Positions 36,068 to 45,314 are shown, numbered from the stretch's first letter. The stretch: DNA of 45,475 nt from an uncultured Parolsenella sp. (GCA_934668375.1 CAKUNF010000014.1:1-45475), one strand, 5' to 3'. Notes: a model not told the origin generated them from the sequence alone. Numbers and translations are program-made.

Positions 36068-39000
36068 ATGGCCTTCGTACACCTGCACAACCACACCGAC
36101 TACTCCATGCTCGACGGCGCCACGCGCGTCTCGGACATGGTCAAGCGCGCCGTCGACCTCAAGATGCCTGCCGTGGCCATCACGGACCACGGCTACATGT
36201 ACGGCGTGCCCGACCTCGACCTCGAGTGCGCCAAGTACAACCACCAGCAGGCCGACTGGCAGCAGTGGTTCCATGACAAGGAGAACTACGAGAAGGGCCG
36301 AGCGATCGTCGAGCCGGACGCCGAGAAGGAGCCGGTGGCCCATGCCCAGTGGGAGACGGACGTCGCCGCCCACGACGCGGGCCGCGACCTCGACGAGGTC
36401 AAGCCCCGCCCGCTCGTGAAGCCCATTTTTGGCTGCGAGGCCTACTTCACGCCGGACGACTCCCTCTCGCGTGACCACAAGCCCGAGCTCTACCACATGA
36501 TCCTGCTCGCCAAGAACCAGACGGGCTACGTCAACCTCATGCAGATGATGAGCGACGCCGCCGTCCGCGGCTTCTACTACAAGCCGCGCACGACGCTCGA
36601 GATGCTGCGCGCGCACTCCGAGGGCATCATCGCCACGGCCGCGTGCGTCTCGGGCATCATCCCGCGCTCCATCCTGCGCGGGCAGCCCGACGAGGCACTC
36701 AAGTGGGCGCGCACGTTCAAGGAGATCTTCGCCCCCGGCGACTTCTACATAGAGATCCAGGACCACGGCCTCACGTTCGAGAACGGCATGACCGACCGCC
36801 AGCTCGACGAGCAGCTCGTGGAGCTGGCCCGCTCGCTCGACCTCAAGGTCATCGCCACGAACGACTTCCACTACCTCACGCGTGACGACGCCCCCACGCA
36901 GGACCTCATGATGTGCATCGGCATGAACGCCAAGGTCGATGACGAGAACCGCATGCGTATGGAGGGCAGCGAGTTCTACATGAAGACCGAGGAGGAGATG
37001 CGCGAGCTGTTCTCCTGGTGCCCCGAGGCGTGCGACAACACGCTCGAGCTGGCCGAGAAGTGCAGCGTCGAGCTGGACTGGGACCAAATCATCCTGCCGC
37101 GATTCCCGCTGCTCGACCCAGGCGAGACCCACGAGAGCCAGTTCCGCCGCGAGTGCGAGAAGGGCCTGCGCCAGCACTACGGCGAGGACTGGGCCACGCG
37201 CGAGATCAACGGCGTGAACATCAAGGACCGCTTCGAGTACGAGTACAAGGTCATCTGCGACAAGGGGTTCGCGGCCTACTTCCTCATCGTGGCCGAGTAC
37301 GTGCAGTGGGCCAAGGACAACGGCATCGGCGTCGGTCCCGGCCGAGGGTCGGCCGCCGGCGCCATCGTGGCCTACGCGATGAACATCACGGCGTTCGACC
37401 CGCTCGAGAACGGCCTGATGTTCGAGAGGTTCCTCTCCCCGCAGCGTACCGAGATGCCCGATATCGACATGGACTTCGACGACGAGCGACGCCTCGAGGT
37501 CGTGGAGCACGTGCGCCAGCTCTACGGTCCCGAGAAGGTCACGCACGTCATCACCTACTCGACTATCAAGGCCAAGCAGGCCGTCAACGACGCCGCGCGC
37601 GTGCTGGACTACCCCGTCTACGTGGGCCAGCGCCTCTCCAAGATGATCAGCGCCGCGCCCAACGCCACGCTCAAGGCCACGATGAACAAGGTGGACGGCC
37701 GCGAGGACCAGTACTCGCAGGACTTCGTGGACGCCTACAACTCGGACCCGGACGCCCACCGCATCATCGACGCGGCGCTCTCGCTCGAGGGCCTCATCCG
37801 CGGCGAGGGCGTGCACGCCTGCGCCGTCCTCATCTGCCGAGACCCCGTCAACGAGCACTGCCCCACCAAGCTCGACACCAAGGGCGGCGTGGAGATCACC
37901 CAGTACGAGGGTCACACGGTGGCGGACATGGGCCTGCTCAAGATGGACTTCCTGGGCCTGCGCACGCTCACGGTCATCTCGAAGGCAAAGGCCAACATCA
38001 AGGCAAACTACGGCATCGACATCGACGAGAGCAAGATCCCCTTCGACGACCCGGAGATCTTCAAGCTCATGGGCTCGGGCCACACGGCGGGCGTGTTCCA
38101 GGTGGAGTCCGCGGGCATGTCGGCCACGATTAAGAACATGAAGCCCACCGAGTACAAGCACGTGGTGGCACTCATCGCCCTGTACCGTCCCGGCCCCCTG
38201 GGCGCGGGCATGGTCTCGTCCTACATCAACCGCATGAACGGCAAGGAGCCGGCCGTCTCCTATGACCCGCGTCTGGATGGCATCCTCGGCGAGACCTATG
38301 GCACGATGGTCTACCAGGAGCAGGTCATGAACATCTCCGTCGAGATGTGCGGCTTCTCCAAGGGCGAGTCCGACTCGCGCATCCGCAAACCGGTGGCAAA
38401 GAAGAAGATCAAGCTCCTCACGTCCACGGTGCTTCACTGGGAGGACGGCTCGGACGAGACCACCTATGACCACTGGATGAACGGCGCCGTCAAGAACGAC
38501 TACTCGAGGGAGACAGCCCAGAAGATCTGGGACGACGTCCTCGAGTTCGCCTCGTACGCGTTCAACAAGTCGCACTCGGCGGGCTACGCCATCCTCGTCA
38601 TGCAGACGGCCTGGCTCAAGGCTCACTACCCCAACGAGTACATGGCCGCCGTTCTCACGAGCTACACGGGCAAGACGGACAAGATCGTCCACTACGTCTC
38701 CGCGTGCCGTCAGGACGGCATCCAGGTGCTGCCGCCAGACATCAACGAGTCTGGCAAGGAGTTCACGGCCACGAAGGAGGGCGTGCGCTTTGGCCTGGCC
38801 GGCATCCGCGGCGTGGGCGAGGGCGTGGCAGACCTCATCATCGAGGAGCGCGAGCGGGGCGGGGCCTTCAAGAACCTGCACGACCTCGTGGAGCGCGTGG
38901 ACACGGGCACGTGCAACCGTCGCGTCATCGAGGCGCTCATCAAGGGCGGCGCCTTCGACTCGACGGGCTACCCGCGCCGTCAGCTCATGGAGTTCGTGGA

Positions 39001-39868
39001 CAAGAACAACCCCGCGAACATCATCGACGCGGCCGCGAAGCGCCAGAAGGACCGCGCTGCCGGCCAGAGCTCGATGTTCGACCTGTTCGGTGACGTCGAG
39101 GGCTCCGGATTCGAGAACGAGGCCCCCGAGCCGAGCCCGGTGGAGTGGGACCGCACGCTCAAGCTCGCCCAGGAGCGCGAGGTTCTGGGCCTGTACGTCT
39201 CCGACCACCCGCTGCGCCCCTACGAGTACGCGCTGTCCAAGGCGCGCGACTTCACGCTCGGCGAGGTGCTGAACGGCTACGACAAGACTACCGTGACCGG
39301 CGAGGTGCGCCACATGGACGTGGGCAGCGAGAAGCCCGTCTGGGTGGCCGGCATGGTGAGCGGCCTGCAGAAGCGCACGACCAAGAACGGCGACCCCATG
39401 GCCATCGTGCAGCTCGAGGACATGGAGAACGAGCTTGACGTCGTCGTGTTCCCCAAGGCGTACAAGAAGAGCGCCGCGGTGCTCGCGGGGCAGACGGACG
39501 AGCAGACGGGCGAGCAGGTGGGCGACGTCTTCGTGCGCATCCTCGGCCGCATCGACCGCAGCGACCGCGGCGACCAGTTCCTCGCCACGGCCATCGAGCC
39601 GCTCGAGCTGTCCGAGAAGACGAACAAGCCCAAGGTGCTCGAGGTCATGCTCGAGCCAAGCGCGCTGTCGCGCCTTCTGCTCGAGCAGCTGCAGAAGGTG
39701 TTCGGGCTGCACCCGGGCCTGGACCGTGTGGAGCTGTTCGTGGAGTCTTCGAGCGGCGACCACCTGCGCATGGAGGTCCCCACGCGCGTCGACGCCAAGA
39801 ACGTGATGCTCATGGCTCGCGTGCAGGACCTTATCGCCGGCAAAGGCGTGGCGCACGTCGTGTCATAG
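36068..39868 (+). CDS. dnaE: DNA polymerase III alpha subunit
   Basis: A 1266-residue replicative polymerase. The N-terminal PHP domain starts FVHLHNHTDYSMLDGATRVS and keeps metal-ligand motifs (VAITDHGYMYG, IATNDFHY). The catalytic aspartates are in MPDIDMDFDDERR, and VGPGRGSAAGAIVAYAMNIT is the family motif before it. Then come the tandem helix-hairpin-helix, the OB fold (VWVAGMVSGLQKR) and the C-terminal tau-binding region. Compared with E. coli it has an enlarged PHP insertion (about residues 60-120, PDAEKEPVAHAQWETD). No separate proofreading subunit is adjacent. Start MAFVHLHNHTDY follows GGGGAG. Confidence 0.97.
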   Translation: MAFVHLHNHTDYSMLDGATRVSDMVKRAVDLKMPAVAITDHGYMYGVPDLDLECAKYNHQQADWQQWFHDKENYEKGRAIVEPDAEKEPVAHAQWETDVAAHDAGRDLDEVKPRPLVKPIFGCEAYFTPDDSLSRDHKPELYHMILLAKNQTGYVNLMQMMSDAAVRGFYYKPRTTLEMLRAHSEGIIATAACVSGIIPRSILRGQPDEALKWARTFKEIFAPGDFYIEIQDHGLTFENGMTDRQLDEQLVELARSLDLKVIATNDFHYLTRDDAPTQDLMMCIGMNAKVDDENRMRMEGSEFYMKTEEEMRELFSWCPEACDNTLELAEKCSVELDWDQIILPRFPLLDPGETHESQFRRECEKGLRQHYGEDWATREINGVNIKDRFEYEYKVICDKGFAAYFLIVAEYVQWAKDNGIGVGPGRGSAAGAIVAYAMNITAFDPLENGLMFERFLSPQRTEMPDIDMDFDDERRLEVVEHVRQLYGPEKVTHVITYSTIKAKQAVNDAARVLDYPVYVGQRLSKMISAAPNATLKATMNKVDGREDQYSQDFVDAYNSDPDAHRIIDAALSLEGLIRGEGVHACAVLICRDPVNEHCPTKLDTKGGVEITQYEGHTVADMGLLKMDFLGLRTLTVISKAKANIKANYGIDIDESKIPFDDPEIFKLMGSGHTAGVFQVESAGMSATIKNMKPTEYKHVVALIALYRPGPLGAGMVSSYINRMNGKEPAVSYDPRLDGILGETYGTMVYQEQVMNISVEMCGFSKGESDSRIRKPVAKKKIKLLTSTVLHWEDGSDETTYDHWMNGAVKNDYSRETAQKIWDDVLEFASYAFNKSHSAGYAILVMQTAWLKAHYPNEYMAAVLTSYTGKTDKIVHYVSACRQDGIQVLPPDINESGKEFTATKEGVRFGLAGIRGVGEGVADLIIEERERGGAFKNLHDLVERVDTGTCNRRVIEALIKGGAFDSTGYPRRQLMEFVDKNNPANIIDAAAKRQKDRAAGQSSMFDLFGDVEGSGFENEAPEPSPVEWDRTLKLAQEREVLGLYVSDHPLRPYEYALSKARDFTLGEVLNGYDKTTVTGEVRHMDVGSEKPVWVAGMVSGLQKRTTKNGDPMAIVQLEDMENELDVVVFPKAYKKSAAVLAGQTDEQTGEQVGDVFVRILGRIDRSDRGDQFLATAIEPLELSEKTNKPKVLEVMLEPSALSRLLLEQLQKVFGLHPGLDRVELFVESSSGDHLRMEVPTRVDAKNVMLMARVQDLIAGKGVAHVVS

Positions 39869-39906
39869 GGAGCTGCCGCCCACGGCCGCATATCGCTCGT
39901 TCGCGG

Positions 39907-39938
39907 ACGCCGTCCGGCAATGCGCCGGGCGGCGTTTC
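39907..39938 (+). terminator. Rho-independent terminator after dnaE
   Basis: ACGCCGTCCGGC pairs with GCCGGGCGGCGT (one wobble), then TTTCTC. Confidence 0.8.
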
Positions 39939-40032
39939 TCGCATGCCTCGTGCGGAAAGACTGACAGTGAGGGCCGCGGCCCGCAGATCGCGCTGGGGCC
40001 GCGGCGGCATGTCTCGCAGAAGGGAGCGCTCT

Positions 40033-40428
40033 ATGGCAGACCTCAAGTTCTTCCGGTGCAAGAGGTGCGGCAAGGTCGTGCTCGAGGTGGTGGAGACGGG
40101 TGTGGTGCCCACGTGCTGCGGCGAGCCCATGGAGCTGCTCGCGGCCAACACCACGGACGGCGCGCACGAGAAGCACGTCCCGGTCATCGAGCCGGTCGGG
40201 GATGGCAAGCGCGTCCGCGTGCGCGTGGGCGAGGCCACGCACCCGATGCTCGACAAGCACTACATCCAGCTCATCACCATCGTGCGTGCGGACGGTACGG
40301 TCGAGGTGCGGCGGCTGAGCCCGGGAGAGGCGCCCGAGGCTGAGTTCTGCCTGCACGGATGCTCGGCGGCAGACGTCTACGAGCTGTGCAACCTCCACGG
40401 GCTGTGGAAGGCGAGCTACGGGGCATAG
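40033..40428 (+). CDS. dfx: Desulfoferrodoxin (2Fe superoxide reductase)
   Basis: A 131-residue protein. The N-terminal desulforedoxin domain binds Fe(Cys)4 through C9, C12, C28 and C29. The neelaredoxin domain keeps the catalytic set: E46-K47-H48, H70, H76, C119 and H122. The enzyme reduces superoxide to hydrogen peroxide without releasing oxygen, a hallmark of anaerobes. Rubredoxin, the usual electron donor, is not seen nearby. Start MADLKFFRCKRCG follows AGAAGGGAG. Confidence 0.96.
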   Translation: MADLKFFRCKRCGKVVLEVVETGVVPTCCGEPMELLAANTTDGAHEKHVPVIEPVGDGKRVRVRVGEATHPMLDKHYIQLITIVRADGTVEVRRLSPGEAPEAEFCLHGCSAADVYELCNLHGLWKASYGA

Positions 40429-40480
40429 CGCGTGAACGCCGACGCCGTGTCTGCCGCAATCAAATCGCGGCATGAGAAAA

Positions 40481-40514
40481 AAGCGGGCGGCCCCTCGCGT
40501 GGGGTCGCCCGCTT
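40481..40514. terminator. Terminator after the desulfoferrodoxin gene
   Basis: AAGCGGGCGGCCCC pairs with GGGGTCGCCCGCTT (one wobble). An A-run precedes it, so it would also work on the minus strand. Confidence 0.75.
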
Positions 40515-40559
40515 GCCTTGGCGCCAAGAGCTGCCCGGCGGGACCAAACCGCGGGGCGT

Positions 40560-40611
40560 GCGGCGTGCGGAGAGGGAAGGGAGGAAGGGTAAAAACCTCT
40601 CCGCACGCCGC
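40560..40611. repeat. 16-bp perfect inverted repeat upstream of the nitroreductase
   Basis: GCGGCGTGCGGAGAGG (40560-40575) pairs with 40596-40611 across a purine-rich 20-nt loop. TTGACT starts two bases later. Operator, attenuator or terminator are all possible. Confidence 0.6.
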
Positions 40612-40799
40612 GCTTGACTGAATAATCCGCGTACAACGTTGCATGCGTGTTTCACGGGGCGGACGTTAACAAACATGAAAAGGAACCCTTACGGAGGGCT
40701 TGCCGAGCGGCAGGTCCCAAGGCGGTGACGGTTGACCCCGGCACCGCTGTCACGCTAGGGTTCAAGGCGTCTGACCCAAGACGCAAGGGGAGAAGCACG

Positions 40800-41621
40800 A
40801 TGAACGAGGTCATAGCCCAGCTCACGGCGCGCACGTCCACGCGCGCCTTCACCGACGAGCCCGTCTCCGCGGCCGACGAGCACGCCATCCTCGAGGCGGC
40901 GTGCCAGGCACCCACCGCCGGCAACCAGCAGCTCTACAGCATCATCGTGGCACGCGATCCCGCGCTCAAGGCGGCGCTCGCCCACACGTGCGACGACCAA
41001 CCCTTCATCGCGCACGCACCGCTCGTCCTCGTCTTCTGCATCGACGTGCGCCGCTGGTGGCGCGGCTTTGGCCTCGTGGGGGCCTGCCCTCGCGATCCCG
41101 GCCCGGGAGACGCGCTGCTTGCCCTCGAGGACGTCATGTGCGCGGCGCAGAACGCCGTCGTGGCGGCGCAGTCCCTGGGCATCGGCTCATGCTACATCGG
41201 CGACATCCTCGAGCGCCGCGAGGAGCAGGCCGAGCTCCTGGGTTGTCCGCGCTACGTGGCGCCCGCGGCACTTCTCGTCATGGGACATCCCACGGCAGGC
41301 CAGCTCGCGCGCAAGAAGCCCCGGCGCTTCGACCTGGACGGCGTGGTGTTCGAGAACCGCTACCACGACCCCACGGACGCCGAGCTCAAGGCCTTCCTCG
41401 CGCAGAAGGAGGGACACACCTCGGACCCCGACGACGGCTTCGAGGCGTGGCTGTCCGCCTTCTGCCGCCGCAAGTGGAACTCGGGATTCTCGCGCGAGAT
41501 GAGCGCCTCGGCGGCGCGCATGCTCGCGGACTTTACGTATGCGGCAGACGGGCGGGTCGGCGAGCCTGACGCTGCCGATGCCGCGGCGCGAACCGCGACG
41601 GGGGAGGGCGAGGCCCGATGA
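40800..41621 (+). CDS. Nitroreductase-family flavoprotein
   Basis: A 273-residue FMN-dependent oxidoreductase. RTSTRAFTDEPVSAADEHAI contacts FMN phosphate, QAPTAGNQQLYSIIVARD is the family loop, and AVVAAQSLGIGSCYIGDIL and LLVMGHP complete the flavin site. Such enzymes reduce nitro groups, quinones or enones with NAD(P)H; the substrate is unknown. The 90-residue C-terminal extension beyond the core (from about 185, FDLDGVVFENRYHD on) is longer than in the smallest nitroreductases. Start 40800 follows AAGGGGAGAAG. The stop overlaps the queH start by 4 bp. Confidence 0.88.
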   Translation: MNEVIAQLTARTSTRAFTDEPVSAADEHAILEAACQAPTAGNQQLYSIIVARDPALKAALAHTCDDQPFIAHAPLVLVFCIDVRRWWRGFGLVGACPRDPGPGDALLALEDVMCAAQNAVVAAQSLGIGSCYIGDILERREEQAELLGCPRYVAPAALLVMGHPTAGQLARKKPRRFDLDGVVFENRYHDPTDAELKAFLAQKEGHTSDPDDGFEAWLSAFCRRKWNSGFSREMSASAARMLADFTYAADGRVGEPDAADAAARTATGEGEAR

Positions 41622-42280
41622 CGCCGCTTGCGCTGCATGCCTGCTGCGGCCCGTGCTCGCTCATGCCCGTGGCTTCCTTGCGCGAGGAGGGCTTTGCGCC
41701 CACGATTCTGTGGGACAACCCCAACATCCAGTCCGTGGCCGAGCATGACGTTCGCTTGGCCACGCTTCTGACCTGGGCGGACGATGCCGGCGTGCCCGTC
41801 ATTCGTTGCGAGCGCGGTGCTGGCTCTGGGCTTGTCTCCACCTCCACGCTCGCCGAGCAGCGTGCCGCCTGGGAGCGCGCCGTGGCGCCGCACGGCTTCG
41901 AGCGGCTCGCCCGCTGCCGCGCCTGCTACGCGATCCGCCTCGCCAACGCGTGCAGGGCGGCCGCCGAGCTGGGCTTCTCGCACGTCTCTACGACGCTTGC
42001 CGTCTCTCCCTACCAGCTGTTCGACGACTGCTCCGAGATTCTCGAGCGCTGCGCCCGGGCAAACGGCCTCGTCCCCGTCATCCGCGACTGGCGGCCCCTC
42101 TACCCGCAGGCAACGACCGAGAGCCGCGAGCGCGGGATGTACCGGCAGAACTACTGCGGCTGCCGCTTCTCGGCCGCCGAGGCCGCCATTGAGCGCCACG
42201 AGCGCCGCGACGAGCGCAAGCGCGAGAAGGCCGCGAGAAAGGCGGCGCAGATGGCCGCGCGTCTCGTCCCGGGCGCATAG
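41618..42280 (+). CDS. queH: Epoxyqueuosine reductase QueH
   Basis: A 220-residue QueH (DUF208). HACCGPCSL (CC at 9-10, C13), RCRACYAIRL and YRQNYCGCRFS supply the conserved cysteines that hold an Fe-S cluster and an adjacent iron. QueH performs the last step of queuosine synthesis, epoxyqueuosine to queuosine in tRNA, replacing the cobalamin-dependent QueG. It is coupled to the nitroreductase gene by an ATGA overlap. QueA, the preceding enzyme, is encoded about 1.7 kb downstream. The C-terminus is highly basic (ERRDERKREKAARKAAQ), as expected for tRNA contact. Confidence 0.94.
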   Translation: MTPLALHACCGPCSLMPVASLREEGFAPTILWDNPNIQSVAEHDVRLATLLTWADDAGVPVIRCERGAGSGLVSTSTLAEQRAAWERAVAPHGFERLARCRACYAIRLANACRAAAELGFSHVSTTLAVSPYQLFDDCSEILERCARANGLVPVIRDWRPLYPQATTESRERGMYRQNYCGCRFSAAEAAIERHERRDERKREKAARKAAQMAARLVPGA

Positions 42281-42449
42281 CCGCTCACGTGAACCAAGGC
42301 GCCGCTCGCCCCCTGGTCGTCCCCGCTCGCGCGGCGTCTCGCCCCGCCCGCCCGATTGCCCCTCGACCGGGGCCCGCGTGACCGCATAGGGTTGGAAGCC
42401 CTGGCGAACCACGCAGACGCGCTTGGAGCCGGCGAACAAGGAGGACCCC

Positions 42450-43250
42450 ATGGGCCTGTTCACTGGAAAGACCGTCATCGTCACCGGAGGCGGCAAGGCT
42501 ACGCTCAAGGATGGCTCGGCCGGCTCCATCGGCTACGGCATCGACATCGCGTTTGCCAAGGAGGGCGCGAACCTCGTCATCACCGGCCGCAACGTGGCCA
42601 AGCTCGAGGCGGCCAAGGAGTCGCTCGAGGCCGAGTACGGCGTGCGCGTGCTTCCCGTTGCCGCCGACGTCTCCGCCGGCCAGGACAACGAGGCCGTGGT
42701 CCAGAACGTCATCGATCAGGCAATCACGACGTTCGGCCGCATCGACGCGCTCGTGAACAACGCGCAGGCCTCGGCCTCCGGCGTCACGATCGCAGAGCAC
42801 ACGATGGACCAGTTCAACCTCGCGATCTACTCGGGCCTGTACGCCACGTTCCTCTACATGCAGAAGGCCTACCCGCACCTCAAGGAGACGAAGGGCTCCG
42901 TCGTGAACTTTGCCTCGGGCGCTGGCCTGTTCGGCAACTACGGCCAGTGCTCCTACGCCGCCGCCAAGGAGGGCATCCGCGGCCTCACGCGCGTGGCCGC
43001 CAACGAGTGGGGTGCCGACGGCGTGAACGTCAACATCGTCTGCCCGCTTGCCTGGACGGCCCAGCTCGAGAACTTCCAGGCGGCCTACCCCGAGGCCTTC
43101 AAGGCCAACGTCCACATGCCGCCCGCTGGCCACTATGGTGACGTGGAGAGGGAGATCGGGCGCGTCGTCGTACAGCTGTGTGGTCCGGACTTCAAGTACA
43201 TGAACGGCGAGACCGTCACGCTCGAGGGCGGCATGGGCCAGAGGCCGTAG
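42450..43250 (+). CDS. Short-chain dehydrogenase/reductase
   Basis: A 266-residue SDR. The cofactor loop is unusual: TGGGKATLKDGSAGSIGYG carries about seven extra residues between the glycines compared with TGxxxGIG. ALVNNAQASASG, NFASGAGLFGNYGQ and SYAAAKEGIRG give the N-N-A-x, Ser and Tyr/Lys catalytic set. The C-terminus ends GETVTLEGGMG as in typical SDRs. The substrate is unknown. Start follows AAGGAGGA. It is flanked upstream by a 169-bp GC-rich gap with no clear promoter and downstream by a bidirectional terminator. Confidence 0.85.
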   Translation: MGLFTGKTVIVTGGGKATLKDGSAGSIGYGIDIAFAKEGANLVITGRNVAKLEAAKESLEAEYGVRVLPVAADVSAGQDNEAVVQNVIDQAITTFGRIDALVNNAQASASGVTIAEHTMDQFNLAIYSGLYATFLYMQKAYPHLKETKGSVVNFASGAGLFGNYGQCSYAAAKEGIRGLTRVAANEWGADGVNVNIVCPLAWTAQLENFQAAYPEAFKANVHMPPAGHYGDVEREIGRVVVQLCGPDFKYMNGETVTLEGGMGQRP

Positions 43251-43274
43251 CGGGGCATCCGACTCAGTCAAAAG

Positions 43275-43309
43275 AACGGGGACGTGGCCCAACCAGCTGC
43301 GTCCCCGTT
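43275..43309. terminator. Bidirectional terminator between the SDR and deaminase genes
   Basis: AACGGGGACG pairs perfectly with CGTCCCCGTT across 15 nt; TCGTTT follows on plus and CTTTTG on minus. Its GGGGACG arm is shared with the repeat at 45221-45283. Confidence 0.75.
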
Positions 43310-43334
43310 TCGTTTACGATTTGAATCGCCTGGC

Positions 43335-43799
43335 CTAGCCTTTTGCGTGATCGCCAAAGTAGGTCCTGAGCACTTCGTTTGCCTCGTCGCGAAGGACGCC
43401 CTCCGTGAGCTGTGGGCGCCAGAACGAGTTCTCGAACGTCAGACGAGCACTGCTGCATCCCTCGTTGCCGAGCATGCTTTCGAGGTCCGAGTTGGTGGCG
43501 CCGTAGACGAGTCTTCCGAGCTTCGTCCAGACCATGGCGCCACAGCACATGAAGCACGGCTCACAGCTCGAGTAGAGCGTGTAGTCGCTCAAATCGGTGA
43601 TACCCGTCTGCTCCACGAACGTGCGGATGAGGCCCATCTCGCCATGGAACGTGGGGTCGTGCCTCGTGTAGATCTGGTTCTCGTTCGTAAGGACGACCTC
43701 GCCGTCCTTTGTGAGCACGGCACCAAACGGCTCGTTGCCGTGCCTGACCGCAGCACGTGAAAGCTCGATGGCCTGGGACATGAACTCTTCGTCGCTCAT
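43335..43799 (-). CDS. Nucleobase/nucleoside deaminase (CDA superfamily)
   Basis: A 154-residue zinc deaminase. The active site is H52-G-E54 in DPTFHGEMGLI and P81-C82-x2-C85 in SSCEPCFMCCGAM. NEPFGAVLTKDGEVVLTNEN and ATNSDLESMLGNEG resemble the guanine deaminase/GuaD-like branch, although HGE replaces the commoner HAE. It deaminates a free base or nucleoside, probably in purine or pyrimidine salvage. Start 43799 follows GGAAGGAAG. It is divergent from queA across a 193-bp gap with an AT-rich segment at 43840-43865. Confidence 0.85.
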   Translation of the reverse strand: MSDEEFMSQAIELSRAAVRHGNEPFGAVLTKDGEVVLTNENQIYTRHDPTFHGEMGLIRTFVEQTGITDLSDYTLYSSCEPCFMCCGAMVWTKLGRLVYGATNSDLESMLGNEGCSSARLTFENSFWRPQLTEGVLRDEANEVLRTYFGDHAKG

Positions 43800-43931
43800 A
43801 GGGCTTCCTTCCCTCGGTTCTGCTGAGCCTGTCGAGAACGATAATGAATTACTATCAATCAGGACCATGACGACTGCCAAGCGGTCGATTAATCCGGGCA
43901 GAAGGTATGACCTTTCATTGCCTCTGCTGCT

Positions 43932-43960
43932 TTGCGGCCATCGCGTGCGAGAACTACACT
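43932..43960 (+). promoter_or_regulatory. Promoter of queA (TTGCGG-N17-TACACT)
   Basis: -35 at 43932-43937 and -10 at 43955-43960, 32 bp before the start codon. Confidence 0.6.
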
Positions 43961-43992
43961 GAGGAGCGCTGAACTTACGAGAAGGAGCACCC

Positions 43993-45219
43993 ATGCGCAC
44001 CGATGACTTTGACTATCCGCTGCCAGACGAGCTGATCGCCCAGGCCCCCGCCGAGCCGCGCGACTCATGCCGCCTGCTCGTGCTGCACCGTGGCGGCGGT
44101 GCGGGCGTCACGGGCGAGGCCGAGGCCATCGCCGACGGCGGTTCCGTTGAGCACCGCCACTTCTACGACATCGCCGACTACCTCGAGCCGGGAGACCTGC
44201 TCGTGGCCAACAGGACGCGCGTCATGCCCGCGCGCCTCGTGGGTCACAAGGCCAAGACGGGTGGCGTGGCCGAGACCCTGCTGCTCAAGCGCCGCGAGGA
44301 CCTCGACGCCATGGGCCACGTCTGGGAGTGCCTCGTCAACCCCGGCAAGCGTCTGAAGCCCGGTGCGGTCATCGAGTACCGCGCCGGCGGTCTGCGCGCG
44401 CCCGAGAGCTCGCCGGTGGTGCTCACGGGCGAGGTCGTGGACTTCGTCGAGGACTCCAAGGGAGGGCGCCTCGTACGCTTCGAGGCGAGGGGTGAAGACC
44501 CCGCTACGGGCAAGCCCCGCACGCTCGACGCCGCGATTCACGCCGCGGGTCACGTGCCCCTGCCGCCCTACATCACGCAGTACGAGGGCGACCCCGAGAA
44601 GTACCAGACCGTCTACGCCATGCACGAGGAGCACTCCGCCGCCGCACCCACGGCGGGCCTGCACTTCACCCCCGAGCTCATCGAGAGCCTCAAGGCCAAG
44701 GGAATCGGCTGGGCCACGGTGGAGCTCGAGGTGGGCATCGACACGTTCCGCCTTGTCGAGGAGGACGACCCCACTCAGCACGTCATGCACACGGAGCGCT
44801 ACCACGTGACGCAGGACGTCATCGACGCCGTGCACGCCACGAAGGCGGCGGGGCATCGCGTCATCGCCGTGGGCACGACGGCCGTGCGCTCGTTGGAGAG
44901 CGCGTTTGACGCCGAGGCGCCCGCAAGCGAGCCGCCCATGGTGGCGCGTCGCTTCTCCGGTCGCGAGGACTCGGCAGACACGCTGGGCCGCGGTGACATC
45001 GTGGCGCGCGAGAACGCCACGACGCAGCTCTACCTCATGCCGGGCAGCACCTACCACGTGGTGGACGCCCTCATCACGAACTTCCACGTGCCGCGCTCCA
45101 CGCTCATGATGCTCGTGAGCGCCCTTGCCACCCACGACCAGATCATGGACGCCTATGCCGCCGCCATGCGCGAGCGCTACCGCTTCCTGAGCTTTGGCGA
45201 CGCCATGCTCATCGAGTAG
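43993..45219 (+). CDS. queA: S-adenosylmethionine:tRNA ribosyltransferase-isomerase QueA
   Basis: A 408-residue QueA. DFDYPLPDELIAQAPAEPRD is the N-terminus, LVANRTRVMPARLVGHK, PLPPYI and AAPTAGLHFTPELIESLKAK follow in order, and NFHVPRSTLMMLVSALATHD closes the protein. The enzyme transfers and isomerises the ribosyl group of SAM onto preQ1 in tRNA, making epoxyqueuosine. It is longer than the usual 340-360 residues owing to insertions at about 29-45 (LHRGGGAGVTGEAEAIADGG) and near residue 315. With queH it covers the final two queuosine steps. Start follows GAAGGAG. Confidence 0.96.
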   Translation: MRTDDFDYPLPDELIAQAPAEPRDSCRLLVLHRGGGAGVTGEAEAIADGGSVEHRHFYDIADYLEPGDLLVANRTRVMPARLVGHKAKTGGVAETLLLKRREDLDAMGHVWECLVNPGKRLKPGAVIEYRAGGLRAPESSPVVLTGEVVDFVEDSKGGRLVRFEARGEDPATGKPRTLDAAIHAAGHVPLPPYITQYEGDPEKYQTVYAMHEEHSAAAPTAGLHFTPELIESLKAKGIGWATVELEVGIDTFRLVEEDDPTQHVMHTERYHVTQDVIDAVHATKAAGHRVIAVGTTAVRSLESAFDAEAPASEPPMVARRFSGREDSADTLGRGDIVARENATTQLYLMPGSTYHVVDALITNFHVPRSTLMMLVSALATHDQIMDAYAAAMRERYRFLSFGDAMLIE

Positions 45220-45220
45220 C

Positions 45221-45283
45221 TGGGACACTGGGGACGGGTTCGTTTGTCCCACGTGGGATGCCGGGGACGGGTCCGCTTGGTCC
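45221..45283 (+). repeat. Tandem pair of GGGGACGGG-type palindromic repeats
   Basis: Unit 1 (about 45221-45250) has GGGAC/GTCCC arms around GGGGACGGGTTCG; unit 2 (about 45254-45283) repeats it with changes. Unlike the CCCAAA repeats elsewhere, this is a second REP-like family. Confidence 0.6.
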
Positions 45284-45314
45284 GTTGCCAGTCGCATTCA
45301 GACCACATCGGCAC

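Larger units (their letters stand above)
40429..40799. other. 371-bp gene-free region before the nitroreductase
   Basis: It contains a terminator (40481-40514), a 16-bp perfect inverted repeat (40560-40611), TTGACT at 40614, and a GC-rich leader with small hairpins, the last being GCGTCT/AGACGC (40767-40784) right before the ribosome site. No riboswitch family was recognised. Confidence 0.6.

Noticed and set aside
35918..39856. A 1312-codon open frame on the minus strand opposite dnaE
   Set aside because: Same GC-driven mirror effect; the translation has no recognisable motif while dnaE is unambiguous.
40640..40799. FMN, cobalamin or other known riboswitch before the nitroreductase
   Set aside because: Small hairpins are present but none of the conserved cores I know could be matched.
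32341..43250. A bile-acid metabolism locus (BASS transporter plus two SDRs)
   Set aside because: The genes are over 1 kb or up to 9 kb apart, not co-transcribed, and the SDRs do not resemble the hydroxysteroid dehydrogenases I can recall. BASS proteins carry many other anions.
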